Of a stretch of DNA of 64,000 bases, positions 39,403 through 47,352 are shown piece by piece. Each line of letters opens with the position of its first letter. The stretch's first letter is position 1. The stretch spans positions 62,001 to 126,000 of the forward strand of contig NZ_WWCU01000018.1 in NCBI RefSeq assembly GCF_009857595.1. Direction: 5' to 3'. The notes beneath the pieces are model-generated. The model did not search any database and was not told the origin of the DNA. It was given only the letters and a program-made list of their open reading frames with translations. This stretch comes from Pseudoduganella aquatica (GTDB lineage: Bacteria; Pseudomonadota; Gammaproteobacteria; Burkholderiales; Burkholderiaceae_D). A program made the position numbers and the translations under genes.

Positions 39403-42400
39403 TTATGGTTGAGCTTTCTGCGCGGCCGGCTTGTCCGGCCGCGCCGTTTCCAGCTTGGTGATGACCGGCGCCTTCCACGGCCCCGTCACCTGCATTTCAT
39501 AGGTCAGCGCGCGCATCATCGGCTGGGCCAGGAACAGCTGGGCCAGATAGCTGCCCAGGCCGATCACCGGATTGACCGCCAGCGCGTACACCAGCGGCGC
39601 CGTGCCGAGATTGACCTCCGGCATCACCACCACGTGCAGATTGGCCGATTCGTTGGCGATGTCGGCGCTGCCGTCCATCAGCACAGTAGCGGCCACGCCG
39701 TGCATTTTCAAGTTGTCGGTCTTGACGATGCCCCGGTTGATGGCGGCGTTGGCGCTGATGCCGTCGAACGCCAGGCCTTCCGAGAAGACGTCGTGGAAGT
39801 CCAGCTTGAGCATGCGCGGCAGCGCCTGCAGGCTGAGCACGCCCAGCAGCTTGGCCGCGCCCGGATCCTGCTTGAGGAACTGGCCCTTCTCCACATTCAT
39901 GCTGATCTGGCCGGACAGGCTGGGGATGTCCAGCGCATACGGCAGGCCCTTCCAGGAAATGTCGCCGCTCAGCTTGCCCTTGCCGTTGCGCAAGGTGTCG
40001 GCGAAACCGAAGCGGTCCAGCAGCTTGCCCGCGTTGGCGATGGCCAGCTCGAAATTGAGATTGGTGAGCGGCTGGCCGTCCTTGACCACCCAGCGCCCCG
40101 TGCCGTTCAGCTCGCCGTCCGCATTGATCAGCGACAGCTTGGACACGCGCCACTCGCGCGCCGAGGTGATCAGCGCATTATGCGCCTGCAGCTCCAGCCG
40201 GCCGAGCGGCTTGTTGAACAGTTCAAAGCGTTCCACCACCACGTCCAGCGCGGGAATGGTGGGCTGGGTGGCCTTGTTTTCCAGCAAATCCTTGACCTCG
40301 TTGGCCTGCGACTCGGGGATCACCAGCGAGGACAGGCGCGCCGTCACCTTGCCCACGCCCTGCCCGGTCGGCGATTCATTCCAGGTGATGTAGCCGTTCG
40401 CGTGGCGCGAGTCGATATTGGCCTGCCACTGATTTTTCTGGTGGCTCACGCCCACCACCACGTTCTCCAGCTTGCGCTCGCCGATCACCAGTTCGCCCGC
40501 GCGCGCGGCCATGGTGTCGGCCACCACGTACTGCGCCACGTCGGCGCCGCCGCTGCCGGCCGCCGCAGGCTCCTTGCCCGCGATGGCCTCGCCCAGCTCC
40601 AGCCACTGGTCCACATTGAGCGACTTCACATTGGCCTGCATCATCATGCCGCTGTCCGGCTCCGGCGCCGGCACATTGATGCCGATGCCGCCGCGCACCA
40701 GCTTCCACGCCTCCTTGCCCTGGCGCTGACGCTGGTAGGCGGCCGACAGGCCGGAACCGAGCGCCACGCGGATGTCGTCGCGCATCAGCCCGGCCTCGTT
40801 GGCGCCGGCGCCGTTCAGCACGAAATGCAGCGGCAGCGCGTCGCCTGCCCCCTTGGCCAGCGGCGCCGGGAAGTCCAGGCCCAGTCCGGCCAGCGTGGAA
40901 TCGACGGTGACGGAATAATGGTGGTCGCGCGCCACCACCAGGCCGGTGTAGCGCGCGCTGCCGCTGATATGGCCGGCCACGCGCTGCATCTGCGGCGACG
41001 GCCAGGTCTTGCGCAGGCCCTCGGCCGTGACGGCGCCGCCCAGGCGCACCTGGATGCTGCCGTCGCGCTGGCTGCCGCCGGTGATGGACACCGGGCCGCC
41101 GATAAAGGTGCCGGCCAGCGCGTTCAGGTTCACGCCTTTTTCGTTGAACTCTATCTTGCCGGTGGAGCCCGCCACCACCGGCATGTCGTGCCACAGCACG
41201 ATGTCGTTGCTGGCCAGCTGCAGCGCGCCCTGCACCTTGGAATCGTGCATATGGTTCAGCGGCAGCTGCAGCTTGAGCGCCAGCTTGGCGCTGCCGGTGG
41301 CCTGCGTTTCATCGGTGAAATGGCCTATCCATTCCAGCACCGGGCTGGCCGCCATGTAATTGAGGAATTCCTGCATAGGCCCGGCCGCGTTGCCGTCGAT
41401 CTCCAGCACGCTGTCGTGCGAGGACAGGTCGGCGATCACGGCCTTCACGCCGCTCAGCGCCACGCCGCCGGTGGTGGCGGTGTCGCCCCGGATTTCCATG
41501 CGCGTGCCTTCGAAGGTGAAGCCGCCCTTGATATGCTCGGCCTGCGGCCACAGCGGCGACTTGCCGTCCTTGGCGTAGAAGCCGGGGTCGTAGTTGAGCT
41601 TGCCGTTGGTCAGGCGGCCGGTGACGCGGAACTCGCCCCTGGCGCGCTCGGCGGCGGTGGCGTTCTTGAACGGGAAATGCGCCAGGTCGCCGCGCAGGCG
41701 CAGCACCACGTCGTCCGCGCGGCCGTCCTCCAGCGCGCCGGTCAGCCAGTGCTGCAGATGGGGCGGGGTTTGCAGCGGCAGGTAGCGGCCTATCTTCTTC
41801 ACGTCGAAGCCGTTCAGCTTGCCGGTAAAGTCGGCCAGGCCGGCGCTCTTGCCGTCCAGCGCCAGCACATGGCTGCCCGACAGCGACCCGTTCAGGCCGT
41901 CCTGCGAGAACTCCAGGTTTTCCAGCTCGACCTTGAGTTGTTCGTTGCCCTCGAAGGACCAGGACATGCGGCCGCGCAGCTTGTCGAACTGCATGGCCGC
42001 TTCTGCGAAATAGTCCGGCATCTGCAGCAGCAGCTGGTCGGCGTCCAGCGTGAAGCGGCCGCCTTTTTCGCTCGCTTCCAGTGTGCCGCTCAGGTGCTCG
42101 AAGCCGGGCAGCGCCGGCATGCCGCGCACGGCGGGCGTCTTGCCGTTCTTGGGCTGTGGCAGGCGCGCCGGACGCGGGCGCAGGCCCAGGCCGTCGAGCT
42201 GGGCCTTCACATGGTAGGACTGCAGCGCCGGATAGCTGCCGTACCAGCTGGCGGCCACGTCGCGCAGGCGGCCGGTGGGGGCCACGTCCTCCAGCGCGCT
42301 GCGCTGGCTGGCCGTCAGCGGCAGGCGTCCGGCCAGCGCGGCCAGGGTTTGCAGGTCCAGCACGCTGGCGTTGAGTTCCATGCGCGCGGGCGCCTTGGCG

Positions 42401-43554
42401 GTGGCCGCCACATAGCGCTCGGACAGTTCGGTGGGCGGCAGTTCGAGGCCGTCGCGGGTGCGCAGCGAGAAGTTGTTCAGGGTGACGCTGTGGCCCAGCA
42501 CGCCGAACGCGGGCTGGCCGCTTTGCATGGCGGCGGGTATCTCTTCGCGGGCCGACACGCGGCCGCGCACGTCCACCAGGTCCAGCGGCTCCAAGTCCGG
42601 TCCCAGCCTGGCGGTCACGTCGGCCAGGCTGACGTCGGCGGTGAAGCCGGCCAGCTTGGCGTGGTCCAGCTTGATCCAGGCGCGCACCGAGCCCATGCCG
42701 GAGCTCAGGTCCAGCGGGTAGTCGATATGCTGCTTCCAGGCGGCCAGGTCGGCCTGGCGCACGTCGGCGTACAGCTCGCCCTGCCACAGCCGCACATCGG
42801 ACTTGCGCACCGCGAAGGCGGGATGGATGAAATCGGCGCGCACGTCCAGCGGGCCGCCCAGCGCGGCCGGCGGCGTGGCGCGCAGCGAGAACTGGTGGCG
42901 GCGCCACTTATTGCGCAGCACCAGGCTCATGTCCTGCAGGCTCACGCGCGGCGTGCCGCGCAGCTGGTCGGTCCAGTCCAGCTGGCCTTCGCGCACGACG
43001 ATTTCGCGCTGCGCCAGCAGCCAGTCGCCGCCCTTGCCGTCGCCCTTCTGGTTCAGGTCGATATGCGCGCCGGCCACGTAGAGCTTGCCGTCCGGCGTGC
43101 GCAGCACGTCCAGCTTGGGGCGTATCAGCTCGAGCGACTCGAAGCGCACATCGGCCGCCGCCACGCTCCACCAGGACAGCGTGGCCGACACGCTGGGCAG
43201 GGCCAGCACGTCGCGGCCCTGCTGGTCGCGCAGCACCACGTCGCCCAGGAACAGGGTGGGGTTCAGGCCGGACCAGGAGGCGTAGATGCGTTCTATGGTG
43301 ACGGGATTGCCCAGCGCGCGGCTGGCCTGGCGCTCGATATCGCCCTTGTAGTGGTCGATATTGGGCAGCACCAGGTAGCGCAGCGCCAGCAGCAGGATGG
43401 CGAATGCAAAGTACAGCAACAGGGCTAACTTGACAGTAAAGCCCAGTACATGGTGGGTGGCCAGATTGCAGACGCGATAGGCGGAACGCAGCCGCTGCCA
43501 GCGCACGGCCAAGGGCACGCTGTCTGTCACGGTCTCCTCTGGATTTTGCATCAA
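39403..43554 (-). CDS. yhdP: YhdP-family AsmA-like envelope protein
   Basis: A 1383-residue protein with one N-terminal membrane anchor (about residues 37-60, FTVKLALLLYFAFAILLLAL). A very long periplasmic part built of repeated beta-groove blocks follows (DUF3971 in the middle and an AsmA-like C-terminal region with LSGDISWKGLPYALDIPSLSGQISMNVEKG). E. coli YhdP, together with TamB and YdbH, bridges the inner and outer membranes and carries phospholipids. The length and the C-terminal block MPEVNLGTAPLVYALAVNPVIG fit this family. The gene heads the yhdP-amidase-tldD group and diverges from glnE. Confidence 0.9.
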   Translation of the reverse strand: MMQNPEETVTDSVPLAVRWQRLRSAYRVCNLATHHVLGFTVKLALLLYFAFAILLLALRYLVLPNIDHYKGDIERQASRALGNPVTIERIYASWSGLNPTLFLGDVVLRDQQGRDVLALPSVSATLSWWSVAAADVRFESLELIRPKLDVLRTPDGKLYVAGAHIDLNQKGDGKGGDWLLAQREIVVREGQLDWTDQLRGTPRVSLQDMSLVLRNKWRRHQFSLRATPPAALGGPLDVRADFIHPAFAVRKSDVRLWQGELYADVRQADLAAWKQHIDYPLDLSSGMGSVRAWIKLDHAKLAGFTADVSLADVTARLGPDLEPLDLVDVRGRVSAREEIPAAMQSGQPAFGVLGHSVTLNNFSLRTRDGLELPPTELSERYVAATAKAPARMELNASVLDLQTLAALAGRLPLTASQRSALEDVAPTGRLRDVAASWYGSYPALQSYHVKAQLDGLGLRPRPARLPQPKNGKTPAVRGMPALPGFEHLSGTLEASEKGGRFTLDADQLLLQMPDYFAEAAMQFDKLRGRMSWSFEGNEQLKVELENLEFSQDGLNGSLSGSHVLALDGKSAGLADFTGKLNGFDVKKIGRYLPLQTPPHLQHWLTGALEDGRADDVVLRLRGDLAHFPFKNATAAERARGEFRVTGRLTNGKLNYDPGFYAKDGKSPLWPQAEHIKGGFTFEGTRMEIRGDTATTGGVALSGVKAVIADLSSHDSVLEIDGNAAGPMQEFLNYMAASPVLEWIGHFTDETQATGSAKLALKLQLPLNHMHDSKVQGALQLASNDIVLWHDMPVVAGSTGKIEFNEKGVNLNALAGTFIGGPVSITGGSQRDGSIQVRLGGAVTAEGLRKTWPSPQMQRVAGHISGSARYTGLVVARDHHYSVTVDSTLAGLGLDFPAPLAKGAGDALPLHFVLNGAGANEAGLMRDDIRVALGSGLSAAYQRQRQGKEAWKLVRGGIGINVPAPEPDSGMMMQANVKSLNVDQWLELGEAIAGKEPAAAGSGGADVAQYVVADTMAARAGELVIGERKLENVVVGVSHQKNQWQANIDSRHANGYITWNESPTGQGVGKVTARLSSLVIPESQANEVKDLLENKATQPTIPALDVVVERFELFNKPLGRLELQAHNALITSAREWRVSKLSLINADGELNGTGRWVVKDGQPLTNLNFELAIANAGKLLDRFGFADTLRNGKGKLSGDISWKGLPYALDIPSLSGQISMNVEKGQFLKQDPGAAKLLGVLSLQALPRMLKLDFHDVFSEGLAFDGISANAAINRGIVKTDNLKMHGVAATVLMDGSADIANESANLHVVVMPEVNLGTAPLVYALAVNPVIGLGSYLAQLFLAQPMMRALTYEMQVTGPWKAPVITKLETARPDKPAAQKAQP

Positions 43555-43691
43555 TAAGCTAATAATTCAGGCCCGGCGTCTAATAAATCGCTAAAATCGT
43601 CTCGTCTTAGCCTGCGCGTCCATTTTACCGCATAGGCTGGCGTCCCCACGCTCTGTTTATTACGTTGCAACACTAAGTTACTTTGCCGCCA

Positions 43692-46451
43692 ATGACCTCA
43701 ACCGCTCCCGCCCTCACCTCCGCCTCCCGTTACTACCAGCGCTGGATCAGCGCCGATCCGGGGCGGGCGGCCAAGGTGGATGCGCTGGCGCAATTATCGC
43801 TTGCCGGGATGGATTTTGCCGATTATTTGGCGCGCGAAGCGGCCGCCGGCCTGGACCAGCCCGCCGGCCAGCCCCTGCCGCTGCCGCGCGCCATGCGCCG
43901 CCTGCGCAATCTGCTGGTCTGCACCCTGATACGGCGCGACCTGGAAGGCAGGGCCGACCTGCATGAAGTGGTGACTGCCATGACGCGCTTCGCCGACTTC
44001 GCCATCCAGCAGCACGCGGCGGCGCTGCACGCGGAAATGGTGGCCCTGCACGGCCAGCCGGTCGGCCACGACAGCGGCGAGCCGCAGGAGCTGATGGTGC
44101 TGGCCATGGGCAAGCAGGGCGGCGGCGAGCTCAATGTGTCGTCCGACATCGACCTGATCTTTGTCTACCCGGAAGACGGCGACACCGTGGCCGGCCCCGG
44201 CCAGCGCTCGCTGTCCAACCATGAATTCTTCGTCCGCCTGGGCAAAAAGCTGATCGCCGCCCTGGCCGAGATCACCGAGGACGGCTACACCTTCCGCGTC
44301 GACATGGCGCTGCGCCCGAACGGCGGCTCCGGCCCGCTGGCCGCCAGCCTGAGCATGGTGGAGCAATATCTGATTGTGCAGGGCCGCGAATGGGAGCGCT
44401 ACGCCTGGGTCAAGGCGCGCGCCGTCACCGGCACCCCGGCCGACATCGCCGCGCTGGACGCCATCGTGCGCCCCTTCGTGTTCCGCCGCTACCTGGACTT
44501 CGGCGTAATCGACGCCATCCGCAATATGCACGCCCAGATCCGCGCCGAGGTGAACCGCCAGGAGCGCCTGCACCCGGACCGCAGCAACAACGTCAAGCTG
44601 GGGCGCGGCGGCATCCGCGAAATCGAGTTCCTGGCCCAGGTGTTCCAGCTGATACGCGGCGGGCGCGACGCCACGCTGCGCGACCGCTCCACCCGCGCCA
44701 CCTTGCGCATACTGCCGGAAAAAGGCTTGCTAACCACCGACATCGTGCTGCAACTGCTGGCTTCCTACACTTTCCTGCGCAACCTGGAGCACCGTCTGCA
44801 ATACCTGGACGACGCCCAGACCCACACCCTGCCGCCCAACGAGGCCGACCAGCTGGTGGTGGCCCAGATGATGGGCTTGTCCGACGTGCCCGCCCTGCTG
44901 GCGCAAATCGAGGCGCACCGCAAGTTCGTGGCCGAGCAATTCGACGCCATGTTCGCCGAAAAAGCAGCGAACGGCCCGCAAGACGGCGACATCGACCCCG
45001 CCACCAGCAATGAATGCGCGGACCCGGACAACCTGGAGGCCATCCAGTCCCGCTTCGCCTCCCTGGGCTACGACGACCCGGCCGGCGCGGCCCAGCGCCT
45101 GGTGGCGACCTGGCAGGCGCCGCGCCTGCAGTCGCTGCCGGAGGCGAGCCGCAACCGCCTGGTGTCGCTGGTGAACGCGGCGCTGCCGCTGATCGCCCGC
45201 ACCGCCGAGCAGTCCAGCGTGGGCAGCCAGCTGGTGACCCTGGGCAGCCTGCTCGACTTCCTGGAGGCCATCGCGCGCCGCTCGGCCTATCTGTCGCTGC
45301 TGACCGAGTACCCGCACACGCTGGAACGCGTGATCCGCATGATGCATGCCAGCGGCTGGGCCGCCAAATTCCTCACCAAGCACCCCATCCTGCTGGACGA
45401 GCTGCTGGACGACCGCATCCGCAACGCCGTGTTCGACGCGGCCCAGCTGGCCGAGGAGCTGGACGGCCAGCTGGCCGCCGCCGCCGGCGACACCGAGCGC
45501 CAGATGGACATCCTGCGCGAAGTCCACCACGCCCAGCTGTTCCACCTGCTGGCGCAGGACCTGGCGGGCGACCTCACCGTGGAAAAGCTGGCCGACCACC
45601 TGTCCGCGCTGGCCGACGTGATCGTGGCCGCCACCGTGCAGGCGGTCTGGAAGACGGTGGCCACCCGCCACCGCGAGGTGCCGCAGTTCGCGGTGATCGC
45701 CTACGGCAAGCTGGGCGGCAAGGAGCTGGGCTATATCTCGGACCTGGACGTGATCTTCCTGTTCGACGACGAGGACCAGGATGCGCCCGCCCAGTACGCC
45801 AAGCTGGCGCAGCGCTTTATCACCTGGATGACCTCGCACACCTCGGCCGGCCAGCTGTTCGACGTCGACATTGCGCTGCGCCCGGACGGCGCCAGCGGCA
45901 TGCTGGTGTCCAGCGTGCAGGCATTCGAGCGCTACCAGGACAATTCGGCCTGGATCTGGGAGCACCAGGCGCTCACGCGCGCCCGCTTCTGCGCCGGCGA
46001 CGCCGCCATCGGCCGGCGCTTCGAGCAGATCCGCTGCCAGGTGCTGCGGCGCGAGCGGCCGCTGGACGGCCCGCTGAAAACCGAGGTGCGCGCCATGCGC
46101 AAGAAAATGGCCGACGCCCGCCCCAACCGCTCCGAGCTGTTCGATTTAAAACAGGACGCGGGCGGCATGATAGACATTGAATTCATCGTCCAGTATCTTG
46201 TGTTACAGCATGCATCGACCTATTCACAATTGACGGGAAATGTGGGTAATATTGCGTTACTGAAAATGTGTGGCGAATTGGGCCTGATTAATCCGGCCCT
46301 TGCCGCCAGCGTGGCCGACGCTTACCGCCTGTTCCGCAAATTGCAGCACCAGATGCGCTTGCAGGGCCAGGAACAGGCCCGCGTCGATCCCGCGCGCGTT
46401 GCCAGCCAGGCCGGGCATGTTATCGAGCTGTGGAACGCCATATTGGAATAA
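43692..46451 (+). CDS. glnE: Glutamine synthetase adenylyltransferase/deadenylase
   Basis: GlnE adds and removes AMP on glutamine synthetase in answer to PII. The 919-residue product has two nucleotidyltransferase domains: the N-terminal deadenylase with GGGELNVSSDIDLIFVYPEDG (about residues 147-167) and the C-terminal adenylylase with GKLGGKELGYISDLDVIFLF (about 675-695). MRKKMADARPNRSELFDLKQ and GGMIDIEFIVQYLVLQH follow. Family length is usual. I start at ATG 43692 rather than the TTG three codons earlier; neither has a strong ribosome site. The last 270 bases are visibly less GC-rich than the rest. Confidence 0.95.
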   Translation: MTSTAPALTSASRYYQRWISADPGRAAKVDALAQLSLAGMDFADYLAREAAAGLDQPAGQPLPLPRAMRRLRNLLVCTLIRRDLEGRADLHEVVTAMTRFADFAIQQHAAALHAEMVALHGQPVGHDSGEPQELMVLAMGKQGGGELNVSSDIDLIFVYPEDGDTVAGPGQRSLSNHEFFVRLGKKLIAALAEITEDGYTFRVDMALRPNGGSGPLAASLSMVEQYLIVQGREWERYAWVKARAVTGTPADIAALDAIVRPFVFRRYLDFGVIDAIRNMHAQIRAEVNRQERLHPDRSNNVKLGRGGIREIEFLAQVFQLIRGGRDATLRDRSTRATLRILPEKGLLTTDIVLQLLASYTFLRNLEHRLQYLDDAQTHTLPPNEADQLVVAQMMGLSDVPALLAQIEAHRKFVAEQFDAMFAEKAANGPQDGDIDPATSNECADPDNLEAIQSRFASLGYDDPAGAAQRLVATWQAPRLQSLPEASRNRLVSLVNAALPLIARTAEQSSVGSQLVTLGSLLDFLEAIARRSAYLSLLTEYPHTLERVIRMMHASGWAAKFLTKHPILLDELLDDRIRNAVFDAAQLAEELDGQLAAAAGDTERQMDILREVHHAQLFHLLAQDLAGDLTVEKLADHLSALADVIVAATVQAVWKTVATRHREVPQFAVIAYGKLGGKELGYISDLDVIFLFDDEDQDAPAQYAKLAQRFITWMTSHTSAGQLFDVDIALRPDGASGMLVSSVQAFERYQDNSAWIWEHQALTRARFCAGDAAIGRRFEQIRCQVLRRERPLDGPLKTEVRAMRKKMADARPNRSELFDLKQDAGGMIDIEFIVQYLVLQHASTYSQLTGNVGNIALLKMCGELGLINPALAASVADAYRLFRKLQHQMRLQGQEQARVDPARVASQAGHVIELWNAILE

Positions 46452-46496
46452 GCAGCAGGAATTACGACCAGCAGTTCAATCCAAAAGGAGACACCG

Positions 46497-46952
46497 ATGA
46501 AAATGTTTTTAGGCGGTATCGCAATCAGCCTGGGCTTGCTCGCAGCTCCGGCATATTCCGCGGAAAAAGGCACGGCCAACGAAGCCATGGCCATGGTGAA
46601 AAAAGCGGTCGCCCTGATTAAATCGGACGGCAAGGAAAAAGCCTTTGCCGCAATTTCCGACCCGAACAACAAGGATTTCCACGACCGCGACTTGTATATT
46701 TATGTCTACGATTTAAATGGCGTGGCCGTGGCCCATGGCGTGAATCAAAAACTGGTGGGCAAAAACCTGCTGGACATGAAGGATAACGAAGGCAAAGCCA
46801 TGATCCAGGAAATGGTGAAGGTGGCCAAGGAAAAAGGCAGCGGCTGGGTTGATTTCAAATGGCCGAATCCGGTCAGCAAGGTGGTCGAAGCCAAATCCGG
46901 CTACGTGGAAAAAGCAGGCGACGTCCTGGTCGGCTCCGGCATTTACAAATAA
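46497..46952 (+). CDS. Periplasmic single Cache-domain protein
   Basis: 151 residues with a signal peptide (MKMFLGGIAISLGLLAAPAYS) and one small Cache domain (sCache_2 type): VKKAVALIKSDGKEKAFAAI, DLYIYVYDLNGVAVAHG, LVGKNLLDMKD and GWVDFKWPNPVSKVVEAKSGYVEK. There is no membrane anchor after the signal and no signalling domain, so it would be a free ligand-binding protein, perhaps for small organic acids, acting with a separate receptor. The start has AAAGGAG. It follows glnE by 45 bp and is closed by a terminator. Codon use is less GC-rich than its neighbours. Confidence 0.88.
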   Translation: MKMFLGGIAISLGLLAAPAYSAEKGTANEAMAMVKKAVALIKSDGKEKAFAAISDPNNKDFHDRDLYIYVYDLNGVAVAHGVNQKLVGKNLLDMKDNEGKAMIQEMVKVAKEKGSGWVDFKWPNPVSKVVEAKSGYVEKAGDVLVGSGIYK

Positions 46953-46972
46953 GCGTTTCCCTACGTCATCCG

Positions 46973-46998
46973 GCGCCGCCCCCGCGGCGCTTTTTTTT
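46973..46998 (+). terminator. Terminator of glnE-Cache unit
   Basis: GCGCCGC-CCCC-GCGGCGC followed by eight Ts. Confidence 0.93.
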
Positions 46999-47038
46999 CG
47001 CCCGTATGGTGCGCAAGGGACGCCAGTGTGCCCGATGC

Positions 47039-47054
47039 TGGCGCGATCGCGCCA
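47039..47054. promoter_or_regulatory. Perfect 16-bp palindrome, possible operator
   Basis: TGGCGCGATCGCGCCA reads the same on both strands and lies in the non-coding stretch between the Cache terminator and receptor G. Its owner is unknown; it may be a protein-binding site or a short repeat centred on GCGATCGC. Confidence 0.4.
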
Positions 47055-47262
47055 ATATCTGGCATAGATCAGCGGCAACTTGCCCATCTGCATACTGTGG
47101 CAAGCCCACAACATTGCCATCCGGCCTACGGCGCTCGATACAAATTGTAATACCTGTGTAATCCGCCATCCGCCTAGCTAAGTGAAACACTTACGCACAT
47201 CGCGCAAGCACAAACAGCGCTGTCAAGGGCTGCTTTGTTTCAATTGCGTTACATAAGTACAT

Positions 47263-47292
47263 TTGACACCCTATTCCACGCGGTGTCTGATA
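47263..47292 (+). promoter_or_regulatory. Receptor G promoter (TTGACA, weak -10)
   Basis: TTGACA at 47263-47268, then 18 bp ending TGT, then CTGATA at 47287-47292. The layout is that of the other receptor promoters, but the -10 is weaker and only a 4-bp hairpin (47297-47307) follows. Confidence 0.45.
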
Positions 47293-47352
47293 GACCGATT
47301 GGCAATCCCAGAAGGGCTGCTAATGCATCAGACACTCTTAAGGAAAAAAACT

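Larger units (their letters stand above)
46999..47352. other. Non-coding region upstream of receptor G
   Basis: No supported gene. It contains a perfect 16-bp palindrome TGGCGCGATCGCGCCA (47039-47054), a smaller one AAGTG-AAA-CACTT (47180-47192), and a TTGACA promoter near 47263. The long open frames that cross it lack ribosome sites and recognisable motifs. Confidence 0.55.
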
